Source: Toxonevra muliebris
Lineage: Eukaryota; Arthropoda; Insecta; Diptera; Pallopteridae
Direction: 5' to 3'
NCBI GenBank assembly: GCA_963691655.1
Contig: OY829326.1
Location: 70,673,235-70,737,234 of the forward strand
Length of the DNA stretch: 64,000 bases
In this document: in pieces, positions 1 through 11,913 of the stretch
Numbering within the stretch: the stretch's first letter is position 1
Layout: the number at the start of each line of letters is the position of its first letter
Made by a program: the position numbers and the translations under genes
The notes under the pieces: model-generated
Told to the model about the DNA's origin: nothing
Databases searched by the model: none
Seen by the model: only the letters and a program-made list of their open reading frames with translations

Positions 1-796
1 ACCCCTCCCCCCCCCGAAATGTGGAAACTTTCTTCCTTTTTTTGATATTAATTGCCAGTGGATGAAAAAAAAGTCAAAATAAAATCTATTGAACAGTTTT
101 GTTTTCTTTGCAATGAGGTTTGACTTTGAATACAAAAAGAGAAGGTGATGCTGAGCAATTCTGCATTTATAGTTTTTCCAGGTCAGTAACTGTTTTGGAT
201 TTACAGTTTCGGGTTTAGGGCTCATTTGGAAGGGCATGATTCAGCCTATAATTTCTGGATTTCGAAGTTTGTAGCACGCCAGTGTTCAGCTCTCCAATTT
301 AAAAAAAATGGGCAAAAATTCTATTTTAGGGTTTTCCATCCCATTTTTTTCTAAAACGTGGCGTGATGGGGAATTTTTGACCTCAGATTCGTGTTCAGTA
401 TAAAAAATTCATTCACAAACACTAGGAACCATTTTACTCGCAAAACCCATGTAGCGCAGTAGTAGTGGATCAGCTCCAAAGTTCTAGGGAACAATCTTAA
501 AATGTAATTAATTCTTTAACCCATTATTGCTAAGAGCACCCCGACTCGAAAGATCTCTTTCAATGCAGTAACTGCACGAATTTTGGGAATATGAGCCAAC
601 CTCATCCGGATTCCTTATCATGGCCCGAATTCCCACTGATAATCATTTGAAAAAAAATGAGCCTCTGACTATTTTTAGTATTTTTGGTAATTGTTTTGAG
701 GTCGGGCTCATCATCAGTAATGGCAAGTCAATGTAAATTTTCTTTGAATGAAACCCCCCCCTCCCCCCCGAAAACAAAATCCTGGCTACGGCCCTG
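1..796. mobile_element. Partial DNA transposon, right terminus at 796 (hAT/Tip100-like?)
   Basis: The stretch ends in CCTGGCTACGGCCCTG at 781-796. Read on the minus strand this is CAGGGCCGTAGCCAGG, the style of terminus seen in CAGGG..GTAGCCAGG elements of the hAT/Tip100 type. A C-rich tract (752-768, Cs with one T, then GAAA) lies just inside the end. A near copy of that tract opens the window at 1-20, so the element may start outside the window. I see no transposase frame in it. Family assignment is an inference from the terminus alone. Confidence 0.35.
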
Positions 797-1545
797 CATG
801 GAGATAAATACTTAAGATTAGTTTCAAATATTGGTGAATGATGGAAAATACTTAAAATAGGTACTTAAAAATAATTGAAAACATTTAAAAATATGAAGGG
901 TTGTTGAAAATATATCGAAATATTTGAAGAAAATCCTTATAAATAACTGAAATACTTAAAGATATGTTCAAAAATCTTGAAATGCTTAAAAACACTTAAA
1001 GATACTTGAAATACTTTAAAATTCTTAAAATACCATAAAAATTCTTAAAAATAATTAAATAAAATTTTAAATTGTTTCAAATACTTGAAAACACTAAAAA
1101 ACTACTTGAAAATGCTAAAAATACTTAAAATTAATAGTAATTATTTGAAAATACTTGAAAATATTTTAACAAAATACTTGATAATATTTCAAATACTTCC
1201 AAATATTTGAAAATACTTGCAAATTCTTTGGAAAAACTTAGAAAATATACATACAAATGTTTGAAAATTATTGAGATATTTCAAGATACTTGAAAATAAT
1301 ACATAAGTGAATATGTTTGAAATATTTAAAAATGCTTGAAAATTGTAGAAAAACATTCAAATACTTGAAAACATTTAAAAGAACCATAAAATTACTTAAA
1401 AATAATTGTAAACACCATAAAATTATTTGAAAATACTGGACATACTTAAAAATACTTGCAAACCTTTAAAAATACTTAAAAATTCTTAAAATACTTAAAA
1501 ATATTTGTAAATACTTGTAAAAAAACTGATTATACATAAAATAAT
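797..1545. repeat. Degenerate AT-rich minisatellite (AAAATACTTGA-type units)
   Basis: About 750 bp made almost wholly of diverged units close to AAAATACTTGA or AAAATACTTAAA, repeated dozens of times with small insertions and substitutions. No unit boundary is strictly kept, so it is an old, decayed tandem array. It has no coding potential. Confidence 0.7.
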
Positions 1546-2721
1546 TGTACTTAAACTTTATAATATTGAGTATCAGTATAATTACCGGGACATATCTAGT
1601 TATTTAGCTGAATAATAAGTAACAGATGTATGGCTGATCTCGGAAACATCAGTTACAATGCAAACGTAAAAATTTTGACAATCATGAACACAGCTAATAA
1701 TATTTGATGTGCAACAAAACACGTTAACAACAGGTTTTGATTAGCATTACATGAATACGTTTCCTCACTAAAAATTTTAAAAGAGTTTTCATGGCTTGGT
1801 TCCCCAATGCAATCCAATAAATTCTTTAATAAAATTATTTGTGTCTAACTCTCGGCCTTTTTTCCACAAAATGTCATTCTTAGCATAAACAGTGTTCAAT
1901 AATGAAAACATTAACGTTGTATATTTTTACCGTACTGCTTAATGTTGTATACGTACGGGGTTAAGGTATTCCAGTTGAATTGTATGTAAACAACGCTTTA
2001 GTACATTTCCGAGGTCTGCCTATATGATGCAATAAATGGATGAATCCAAAACAAATCAGGGAGTAGGAGCACGTATATTTAAGTTTACCAAACGTGATTT
2101 CTTGAAAAAAAAAAACATATTCTCGTTTTTGCCTCTCCTCTTTTAAATTTTGGTGCAGTGAATTCTCGAATAGTGAATTTTAGTGAATTCTCGAATAACC
2201 AAGGTAGTTAATATTAAATTTTGCTGTTTATTTACAATATTGCCCTTATCAATTTATTATTTATTCTGCTTTGTTGTTCTATGGTATGTAGTTTTGATCA
2301 TTACATTTGCTTGTTTGTTGTATATTTGTGTTTTTGTTGGATTTATTGCCACTCATTTCTTATCAGTTGTTTATTGGTAAGAGTTGAGTGTTCATTTGGT
2401 ATTTCTATTGAATTTTTTATTTGATATTTTTTATTCAATAGTAATTTTATTTATAGTGCCCAGTTTACAGACGAATTTTTGTTATCTGTACTTCAGGAGC
2501 GGATTTGCGGCGAGCCTATTTGCCGTTATGCTAACCGCCTGTTCAGAAGATAGTTGCATATGGGAAGATGCATTCGGCTTGTTGCATCCGGTTTGGAATC
2601 CGTCATACATAGTACAGCGTAAACATCAACTAAGAATACTCAACATACCAAACAAACCCTATGTTATAGCTGTGAAAAATGAAATGCAGCAGCAAGGGTC
2701 ATACAGGTCACACACCGATGC
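1546..2721. other. Intergenic, no gene recognised
   Basis: AT-rich DNA with a short direct repeat (GTGAATTCTCGAATA-like, 2157-2200). A local patch at about 2490-2725 is richer in G+C and open in one plus-strand frame, ending just at the TTAA of the next element. Its translation matches nothing I recognise, and I see neither splice sites nor a convincing start. Confidence 0.5.
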
Positions 2722-2980
2722 TTAACCCTCCAGCACCCAAGCCTGTCTCTAGACAGCATTTATCAAAACGTGAGTAATTACCACTTTAATAGTTTTTTGC
2801 TGCTACATTTTATTTTATCATTTATGGAATTTTCCAAGCTTTTTAAAAAATGCATCAGTTATGAGTTATGATGCGTATTACAGATGTTAGCGATAATTAA
2901 TGTCAAAAATTTTTAAAAAATAGGGAAATTTATTATTTTGATTGAATTTTATATAAAAATAATTGGAACCAGAGGGTTAA
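2722..2980. mobile_element. TTAA-flanked short element (piggyBac-type MITE)
   Basis: TTAA at 2722-2725 is followed by CCCTCCAGCACCC, and the right side reads GGAACCAGAGGG then TTAA at 2977-2980. Ends of the form TTAA-CCCT...AGGG-TTAA are the signature of piggyBac-superfamily insertions (TTAA target duplication, terminal CCC). The 251-bp interior is non-coding. Terminal similarity is short, so this is moderate evidence. Confidence 0.4.
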
Positions 2981-3448
2981 CACATTGATTGCCAAGCCAA
3001 AAAAAAAAAAAACAATGGATGCGTGCAAGATACGCAAGATATTTGATGTGTAAACAGTTAAGCCAACTGAATGTCATATACATAAGCTCACATATGTATA
3101 GCCATATATAGGGATTTGATGTATAATCTATATGCTTAGGTAAATAATTCAAATTAAAACAATTCTTTTATAAACTTAAAAATTTATTAGATATCATTCA
3201 TTATCTTTTATATATAATAGCCCAATTCACCATAAATTGCAAACGGTCTTGCATCATTGCAAATGCAAATTTTTTATTCCATATATTTGTTGTTGTGATA
3301 GCATAAATATTTTGCAATTGCACCAAATCGTGAATAGGGCAATGCACCGGGCACTATATGCTCGCATATACGCAGCTGCATTTACATCCTTTTTTCCAAG
3401 CTTTAAGTTTTACTTCCTGTTGATTTGAAATTTTATTATATTACATAA

Positions 3449-3524
3449 CGTCGCCTGAGAATTGATTTGGCGTATAGGTATATGAATTTGTACATACATA
3501 CGCCAAATCAATCCTCAGGCGACG
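3449..3524. repeat. Near-perfect palindrome, 27-bp arms
   Basis: Arms 3449-3475 and 3498-3524 are inverted repeats matching at 26 of 27 positions around a 22-base loop. The same loop and right arm reappear at 46071-46120, so this is a dispersed repeat and not a unique hairpin. Confidence 0.75.
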
Positions 3525-3541
3525 ATAAGTGCTTTCCGCAT

Positions 3542-3755
3542 TTAATCTTAGAAACGCAACAGGGGTGACCAGTCACACCACTACTTCTTAAAAGCACCAC
3601 GCAGAAAGTTGCCTTAACTGCATTTAATAAAAATAAGAAACAATGTATTTTTATTGAAGTAAATAAGTGATTTTATAATAAATAAGTTTGATTTTTTCTG
3701 TTTAACATTTTTGCTATTTACATAGATAAAAAAAGTGTTGCCTTTCTAAGTTTAA
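3542..3755. mobile_element. TTAA-flanked MITE, CTTAGAAA-type ends, copy 1
   Basis: Starts TTAA-TCTTAGAAACGCAAC and ends GTTGCCTTTCTAAGT-TTAA, giving inverted ends around a 206-bp AT-rich interior. A second copy is at 40225-40402. An internal GGTGACCAGTCAC motif is shared by both. TTAA target and size suggest a piggyBac-type MITE. Confidence 0.55.
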
Positions 3756-4477
3756 TGTACAAAGCAAAATCTTTATAATGCCGTGGTTTGCTATCATTAT
3801 CACTAAATTTTGTTTATACATTTATTGAAACCTAGATTATTTATTATTTATCATTTTGTATTGTTCTTATATTTAAAAAAATATTTAATTTTAATGCAAT
3901 CTAACTAACTGAATACAAAACCTATTAAACGCTTGTGTTTGCTACGGTGACTTCTCTGCTTATAGTCGATCTCCACACGTTTAACACCAACAAATAATTC
4001 TGCCACGAATAAATGTACACACACATTTTGTTTTTGTATGTACAGATATGTGTGAGTAAATTGATCTAAACATAAACAAACAAACTCCGCTCGTATTTTA
4101 ATTTTTCCCTCTCTTCTTCTTTTCTCTCTTCTCTTTGTTGTTTAGAGTAGCACAGTCATGTCGCGCAGTAGTGTGAGCGAGACGGGAACTGGACGTTACA
4201 GTTATCTTACATCTTACGTTACAGTTATTCTTACATTTTACACATTTGAAATTTTGCCCATACCGTGAGCTAAAATGTTTACACATCAAAAATTTGAATG
4301 TTTGTTTGTTTTTTTGTTTAATTAGTTTTTTAAAATTTGCTTGTCCTGCTAGGTCATTCCAGTGTCATGCATATTTGGATACCATGGCATAATAGCTATC
4401 ATGCAAATGGGAATGACAGAGTCCCCACTAAAACGGGCGTCATACATATTTAAATCACGTGGCAGGCAATGTGTTAA

Positions 4478-7139
4478 TAGTCTGTTATCCGAATATAATC
4501 TCGAATTTTGACTTGTGAAGTAGAATAAATCAAAATTCCAAATTTCGATTGCTTTTAGGGATACAAAGAATAAAGTCAGGTTATGCTTAGACAACAACAT
4601 CTTCAAAACCGATATTGACTGAAATCCTCAGAAAGTCGGAAAGGAGTGAGACTACTGATTGCTTCGTGAAGGCTTTGAAAAATCGAAGCTCGTTCTATGG
4701 AGCTAAGTAAGAGTGAAGCCAGATTTTCATTGCTTTTTCTATCATTTGAATTTTCGTGTTCACCGTTAAGGAACGTAACACTGACTCTGACAAAAACGCA
4801 GTATTGTATTTATTTAGGAACACAGTGAGTTCAGCCGTAACCAAAAATAGAACTGGCTGTCTGTCGATTTTACACTTCAGTGAGTAACATATATTTTAAA
4901 TAGAAAAGATAAAATACCACGTATTTTTTTCTGTTTACAGAAAATATGAAATTAATTTTCAATACACACGCATACACTTTGAATTAATTACACTTAATTA
5001 AAAACTATTAAAATTGTTAACACTTGAGCTTAATAACTCACACCCAGCGCAAATGCTAACGTGAACTAAACGCAAATTAATGTTAATTAAATATGTAAAT
5101 ATGGTGCAACCACATACAATGAAAAACATAGACCACCATCAAAACCAAAAATTTTTAACGCAATTTTGCGTATAATTGGGAAGTAAAGCATAAAAATTTT
5201 TCGCTTTAACATCATATATATTATGTATAATAAGATTATATACGCATATTTCTACATACCACATACTACATTAGAATTGAAGTTATATCTATGTATGCGG
5301 GTAGGTGGTGGCGATGGTGATGGTGTTAGTCTGTCTCCTTCTATATACATTTGCTTCCCATTTTTCATACCACATCCTATTTTCTCTTACATACTTTCGC
5401 GCAACAAGTAGCAAAATGCTACAACAACAGTTATTGTAGTTATTGTATGGAAAATCTGTTGCGGAAACTAATTAAAATTCTATGCCACAAGGCAGAAAAA
5501 ATTCTATATTCCACTCCTTTCTACTACTACACTTCACACTTCACTTCCTGAGAAAAGAACAAAACTTTGTTTGCTCTATTTGGCGTATTAATAATTTTTA
5601 AATAGAATTAATATTATGTGGTTACTATCTTTAAGAACAACATAAAATTATTAAAAAAATAATTGAAAATTAATAAAAAATTAATTAAATAAAATTATAG
5701 AATATGCTAATTTAATTCATGATTCTATTTCATATTTTCTACGCTTGTTGCATAAAACAAAAATTTTATAAAAGTAGGAGCATTTGCATTTGTGTTGAAA
5801 GTAAATTAAAAAAAAATTTTTGATTTGTTTTTTTTTTTTTTTTTTTTGGTTAGAGAGTGCATGTTTAATTATGCGTTGAGTATAAAACTTTCAAGTTAAA
5901 CAACAAAACGAAAATTAAAATTATTTATAAATTTTTTAAAGAAGCCTCTATATACTAAAAATATTTATTGCATACTTTTATCTGCTCGAGGAAATTCTAG
6001 AAAATCCGTTTAAGTAAAAATATTTACCTTTCTTAGATTTGCTTATAGATTTATTATAGAACTTCTAAAAATAAGTAGGAGATATACAAATATTATTGCC
6101 AGGAATTGTAATGAAATTTTATTTACATAAACACGTTTTTAATTATTATTGCATACTTTCAGACAAAATTAAAAATTAAATAAGAAACCTCAAAGCTCAA
6201 AGTTTCTTTTAGTTTACACCATTCAAGTTGTGCTTTACTATTTTAAATTTTATTTATTTCAATGTGAATAATGCTTTAGCTAGTATATTTCAGGATTTTA
6301 CTTTAAATAAATTCAATAACCATTATTTCGCACTTTTGTAGTTAACTTGAATTGCTGAAATTATATTGCATACTTTTGAGGAATTCTTCAAATGGAAAAT
6401 TTAAAGGACAGAAATATTTTGCAAACATAAATTTACCTTGAATTTTATTATATTTGTATTTCAAATCAATACAGAATTTATAAGCAAGCAAAAATATTGC
6501 GCTTTGAAATACTTTATTTCAAAATTTTTGGAATTTTGTGGGAATATACTTTAATTACACAAAAAAAATGTTAGAGCTTGTTGATTTCTATTTTTTTATT
6601 TTTTTTTATGGGCTGTTTAACCCCAGTCTTCTGTTATTCACAATCACAATATTTTTCAAAATAAATATACAAAAATAAAAAAAATTTTTTTTTTTGCATT
6701 TATCTTTTTTTGTTGAAATTTTTACCTGCTCAAATAGTTTAGCTGAAAAACACTGAAAAAAATTAATTAAGCACCTGCAATGCATAAAAATTTCCATGGA
6801 AATGCATGGACGTGTATGTGCGTCTGGCCAGGCCTCATGTGTTATACAACTCGTAATCCTTGTGTTAGTTTTTTTGTTAGATGTTTGCTTGGATCGATAA
6901 CATGTGAAAAGTTAGGAAGCTACCAGGAATTTCAAGTCTCAATTAGAAATATGTTTAAATTTCAATTAAAATCGAAAAAGGACTGGCCAGACTCATGTAT
7001 CAGACCGAGGGTTAATTACTTAGAAGTCTTGGAACTTTGACATTTGTTCCAAAGTTTTTTGTTATAAAATACTAAATACTTTTTGCTTCTACACTAGGAT
7101 AGGTTGAAAGGAAGTGCTTTGAAAAACAGAATGTTCGGG
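4478..7139. other. Non-coding stretch, poly-T tract
   Basis: AT-rich DNA without a supportable gene. It holds a poly(T) run at about 5827-5847, GGTGGCGATGGTGATGG at about 5302, and several short chance frames. I see no transposase or host protein motif. Confidence 0.5.
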
Positions 7140-9250
7140 AGTCCAAAATTGTCCATTATGATGTTCCTATATATTATGAAATCTTCCACATCCATGAAAC
7201 AGATTTTCTTGAACATCTCTCTATTCTGAAACCACTCAGTACTCCTGATGAACCTTGCAAGGTCTGTTGGTGGGATCTCCGTCAGGCTCTCTAGTTCTTT
7301 CTTCTAAGAAACGAAGTCGCGGATTAGAAAATTAGGGCATTCATGAGGAGGTTGTGAGTGATATGATTTCCTTCTTCGTCTTCACAGCTTCTGCAGTAGT
7401 TTAGTCTGCAACTTCATTCCTCAAAGCCATTCTGCCAATAGCACAAAAGCCAGTGTGGCTGTTCTATGGCTAGAACTCGAGTTACTTTTCCTTCTAAGCG
7501 GAGGCATCTCTGAATCCTTTTCTTATTAAGAGAAGGCCATAAACTTTGGACTAGAGTCGCTTGTTTCCAGACGTTTGTCCAAAAGTGTTGTGCTTCCATA
7601 ACTGCGATGCCGTTACAAATATGACTGTTTTAGCTGCTCCGGGGTGAAAAGTGAGGAATTATTTTTAACCCGTTTTGCTCAAAGCTCCTACAATTCCTTA
7701 GCATTCTAATCTCTGAACTTTTACAAGTTGGTTGAGATAGCTGATATTATTTGCTGTATTCCACCATACCAATGATCCATTGGGAAGTACTGAACGGATG
7801 AGGGTTGTATACATCCTATGGATTCGGTATGGACGTACACCCCACCGTTTTCCAAAGGTTTTCTGGCATACGTAAAAAGTGTATAAGACTTTCTTTTTTC
7901 TTTTCTCGATATTTCTCTTCCAGCTGTACCTTCAGTGCGGTACCTTGTATTTCTTTGTGAACAGAACAAGTTCGATTTTAGAGGGAAACATTTTCCGCCG
8001 ATAGTAATTTTCACGTCATCTGCCATTTGCATACGTAATTGGATTTACTCTTTTTTGTTCAAATACCGTAAGGATCTGGTTTAATCTGACCCCCCCGCCC
8101 CTCCCTCCTTGTGGTACTCTTCGTGTAACCAGAGTCCTTGCAGTACTTGATGCTATTTGGACGTTAATTATTCTGTTTCTTAACATTTCATTGATCCAAA
8201 TAATCAAGCAGTCCTCTTCTTTTGTTCTCACTGGTGCTGGTTGATTGGACTCCATCCTCACGCTGCTAAACGCTCTCTCGATATGTAGAATAGCTGCAAG
8301 TGTATAATCTTTGTATTGAATGTTCCTCTCAATGAAAAAGACAACTTTATATAAAGCTGTCTTCACGCCCTTACCTTTAAGGTAAGCGTGTTGAGTGCTA
8401 CATAAATTGTCATAATTAAACTGATTTCTAATATGTAGATCGATTATTCTCTGCAAAGTTTTCAAAAGAAAGAAGGAGATACTGATCGGTCTGTAATCAT
8501 TTGCGGTGGAGGGTATTGGCTTACCTGCTTTGGGAATGACTTCTACTCTTACCTGCTTTCAACTATTCGGCACAAAATCAAGCCTCAAGCAGCCTTTAAA
8601 AATTACAATTAGGCAAGGTAATATGACGGAATAGAAATGGCCGGAATAGAAAATTGTACCACAGCCGGTATGATAACGTCCGGTCCAACTTTTTTATAGG
8701 GTTTGAACGACTTTACCGCCCACACTATTATCTTCTCTATTATTATGCTGAATATTTGTTCTTGGAACGGTGACCTTGGTTGATAGGTAAAACTAAAATG
8801 AGTTCTGTACAACCAGAAAAGTATGTCTCAGTTAAGATCAAAAGAGCCCCCTGACTAAAATGTGTCCAAGAATTGTCAAAATGGGTTCTGTACAACCAGA
8901 AAAATATGTCTCAGTTATGATCGAAAGAGTCCCCTGACTAAAATGTGTCCAAGAATTATCAGAGCGCCGCAAGTATCCTGAGACCACTGGGTCTTTGGAT
9001 AGGATACGCGTAATCTTGCTGTCTCAATGGTACTCGCAAGAGATTCACATATTCACAACAAACACAACGAACTAGCCCAGGATTCCCGCTTGGCTATACT
9101 AATATCTTGTGTGTAAGAATTTAGTTTGGACCTATAAATAGTGTAGTCTTCTTTTTTTTTTGCTCTGTTTACTTTACGATAGTTGTTTCCACACGAATTC
9201 CATCTACAACTACCATCTTTCTGTACCATTTCTTCCGGGAATATCATCTG
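7140..9250 (-). mobile_element. Non-LTR retrotransposon remnant: linker, reverse transcriptase, CCHC tail
   Basis: Read on the minus strand, blocks occur in the order expected of a LINE ORF2. At 9230-9060 is a basic linker (RKVNRAKKKEDYTIY, RESW). At 8730-8640 is the start of the reverse transcriptase (VKSFKPYKKVGPDVIIPA). At 8465-8030 is its core: QHAYLKGKGVKTALY, LHIERAF where LDIEGAF is usual, RRVPQGG for the TPQGG motif, and a corrupted YADD box (TYANGR). At about 7600-7320 is a C-terminal segment with CRSCEDEEG and a following LLMN, the Cys-His knuckle typical of these elements. Frames are broken by many stops and shifts and the catalytic YADD is lost, so it is dead. An RNase H-bearing I/R1/LOA-type relative is likely but not fixed. 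Confidence 0.8.
8795..8960. repeat. Tandem duplication of about 83 bp inside the LINE remnant
   Basis: The segment beginning AAAATGAGTTCTGTACAACC (8795-8877) is repeated immediately at 8878-8960 with only a few substitutions. It lies between the linker and reverse transcriptase blocks of the decayed retrotransposon and adds to its disruption. Confidence 0.8.
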
Positions 9251-9395
9251 AAATATGGTATACTTGCTGGTCAGGCCCTCTTCGTGGAACGGACCCTGAT
9301 AAGATTTTAATGATAGGAAAATTAATATTTGTTATCAGTGGGAGCTGTCACATTTACTTGTCTAAAAATCGTTAAAGCATACATTCATGGAATGA

Positions 9396-9531
9396 ATTAA
9401 AGGAACACTTAATTTTCAGCGAAAAAAGGAAATTTTAAAATCGATGTATCTCAGCGAAAAATTGACCTAGGAAATTTGGTTTTTTTATTTTTTTCCTCGA
9501 TTTTTTGCTGAAAATTAGGTGTTCCTTTAAT
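9396..9531. mobile_element. 136-bp MITE with AATTAAAGGAACAC ends
   Basis: The left end, ATTAAAGGAACACTTAATTT plus TCAGC, is repeated inverted at the right end with about two mismatches over 28 bases. The short interior is AT-rich and non-coding. The whole unit can fold into a hairpin. Target duplication is not clear. Confidence 0.65.
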
Positions 9532-10016
9532 TTTTTCCATTTGTGTATATAAAATATTAAATGAAATTTTGTAATATTGTTACAAATCGCTTACCAACTT
9601 TGAAGACTATCGAATTATAAGGACAATGCGAAAAACCAAAAAACTGATACCTCCGAACTAAAAAATTATGCAAGGCAGGCAGTTTTGTGGAACCTTTTAA
9701 AGAAGAAAGCATATTTTGAGGACTATATATATCTTAAAAGGGTTTTTTACGTATGTGTATTTTTAATTGGAAAACTTTGTCTTTTAGACATTCATAACTT
9801 AAAAAGTCCAGAATGTTGGTATCTAATCAATACGTTTTGGTGCCATTTTGAAGGATTTGGCACACACTATAACGTACTTTCGAATGAAGTGAGTTTTTGA
9901 TTTTGACATTTGTTCTATTACAAAACTTGTATTCGTGCAAAAAATGTCTAATGGATTAAAATTATTTTCGATCTAAGGTAAATTAAGAAATTATTTTCTC
10001 CAGTATAAGATTAAAG

Positions 10017-10326
10017 ATGTCACATCATAGGGAAACAGAGGCGGCATACGCCCCGAACATAGTGCTGAACGGGCGGCCACCACCCATAAACGACGCGGAA
10101 AAAAGGCTTCCTAGAGAAACACGGTGCACTCTTGCACAGCTCAGTTCTAGATGGAGCCGTATGTTTAATTACTACATGTCCAGGATCAGTGAGGACATCA
10201 CGAATACTTGTCCAGACTGTGACTTGTTTGCTGCCCAAAACACACAACAGACCTGACCCGACTCTCTCTGTGGACGCATCCCATTGACGCGGCCTGCTTC
10301 CTGGGCCTTGACAATAAAGACAACAG
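10017..10326 (+). pseudogene. 3' end of a Jockey-type LINE ORF2 (fragment)
   Basis: The frame from 10017 reads LPRETRCTLAQLSSRW then MFNYYMSRI and a Cys pair CPDC. After a frameshift near 10250 it reads LWTHPIDAACFLGLDN. This is the C-terminal tail of Jockey-like non-LTR retrotransposon polymerases: a 'PRETR..LAQLRS' helix, a CPxC knuckle, then 'LWTHPxxAAxFLGL'. Only the last ~100 residues are present, consistent with 5' truncation during target-primed insertion. Frame damage shows it is inactive. The strand is opposite to the LINE remnant just upstream. Confidence 0.8.
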
Positions 10327-10430
10327 CTGACATATAAAAATAAACATATTGACAATATGGTCAGTGTGTAAGTTACAAAGACTAACGAGTTTCGCAGGGT
10401 TACCAAAACGAGATATTGGAGCGTACAAGT

Positions 10431-11913
10431 GAACCCTTAATCATGCTGTCGAGTGCGGCTTTATAATTGATGGTGGTTTTCGATTTTTTTTCTCGAGCTA
10501 TTTCCAGGATTTGTCGTAGAGTAAATATTTGATCGACTTACCAGGTTAAGCCAATCAATTTATTGGCAATGGGTTTCAGTCTTTCACTCAGTACACTTGA
10601 TAGAAAAAGGACAAGCTTTGTAAAAATATTTTTTTTTTATTATGTTACTGAAATAATGTAGTCTTAAGAACAATCAACACAGATTTTTTAAGTTCAAAAA
10701 TTGCTTTGTAAAGTATAGAAATTTCACTCGTGAATTCCATTTGCAAATGTTTTGTCCGATACTGTATATACAATACTTATATTTTTGAAGCACTTTTAAA
10801 TGCAATAGTACACAGAAAGAGCAAATGCAATAGAAAAATATTTCATTGTTGCCATGTCACACTTGATTTTCAACTGATATGATTAATGGTTGGCGACGTT
10901 GACAGTCTTACACTAGAAACGTTAGCAAAAGTAAGAAGAAGAAATTTTTAAACAACATTGCATTTGAAATGAATAAAGTTTAAAAACAAAAACGCTAAAG
11001 AATTACATGGTTTTTAGCAGTGGTGGTAAATAAAATGCACTAAATAAATTTGGCAAAAAATATTTGGCAAGGAAAGAAAAAAAATCATAAGAACAGCAGA
11101 AACATATTTGTAAATGTAACAGTGAGCAGTTTAACATAGCATAAGTTTAAGAAGATTTTCTTCCTTTCTGTAATCAAAACACATAAATGTGGAACTTATT
11201 CGAAAAAGTAAATAGAAAATTTTATGCTTCTTCCTTGCACGTGTTACGCTTTTACTTGCGTGCTCTGAACTAACTGAATCTGTTAACAGTTCTGTTAACT
11301 GTTTGCTGTTAAAGTTCTAATATAAAATGTCCAACAAGTCTACTTACCATTTCAGTACAATGAAACGTGCGTTTATATGCGGTAGCCTTAGATGAGCACT
11401 TGCGGGAAATCTTGAAAATCCTTAAACAGTTTAGCATTTAATGATGTTGAATAGAGCACGTTAACGCGGGCTGTCGTGTGTGCATGAGTGTCAAAAAATA
11501 GCAAGTAAAACAAAAAAAAAAAAAGAAACAGTAAAAAGTGGCAGTGAAATTTATTCAACAGTTGAAAGTTTGCGTTGAAGCTGCAAAACGGATAGAAAAC
11601 ATTCTATTTTAGTTCAGAAATAAAATACAAATTTCGTGTGAAGCAAAAATCGGATGCACGTAGTAAAAGAAATTTAAAAAAACATGTAAAATTATTGAAA
11701 AATTTGGAAAAAAAATTCTATGAGCAATATCTCTAACTGCCACAGCACTGTAGCTACTTCCGTGTCTTCCTCGCCCTAACTTAGAATATGCTGACGTTTT
11801 TTGTAGAAATCACAAGCCGAAAACGCTTCAAAGCAAGGTATTGCTACTGTTGTTGCTACACATAATTTGCACCACGAACTTAGCGTTAAATTACGCTACG
11901 CAAGTTCGTGTTG
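10431..11913 (+). promoter_or_regulatory. Upstream region and probable 5' UTR of the large exon
   Basis: Non-coding DNA leading into the 713-codon exon. A cluster of three CTGTTAAC-like motifs lies at 11278-11312. From about 11480 the sequence becomes A-rich with GT/CA spacing typical of fly leader sequence. An in-frame TAA at 11887 precedes the ATG at 11914. I cannot place the transcription start or an upstream exon. Confidence 0.35.

Larger units (their letters stand above)
2977..4477. mobile_element. TTAA-flanked 1.5-kb element (piggyBac-type, non-autonomous)
   Basis: Left end is TTAA then CACATTGATTGCCAAGCC (from 2977). Right end is CGTGGCAGGCAATGTG then TTAA (4474-4477). The two are imperfect inverted repeats. 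Subterminal TTTGATGTGTAAACA near 3041 recurs inverted near 4275 (TGTTTACACATCAAA), and a further copy of that motif is at about 45894. The element shares its left TTAA with the neighbouring short element and carries two younger-looking repeats inside (3449-3524 and 3542-3755). I see no transposase, so it would be non-autonomous or internally deleted. Confidence 0.45.
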
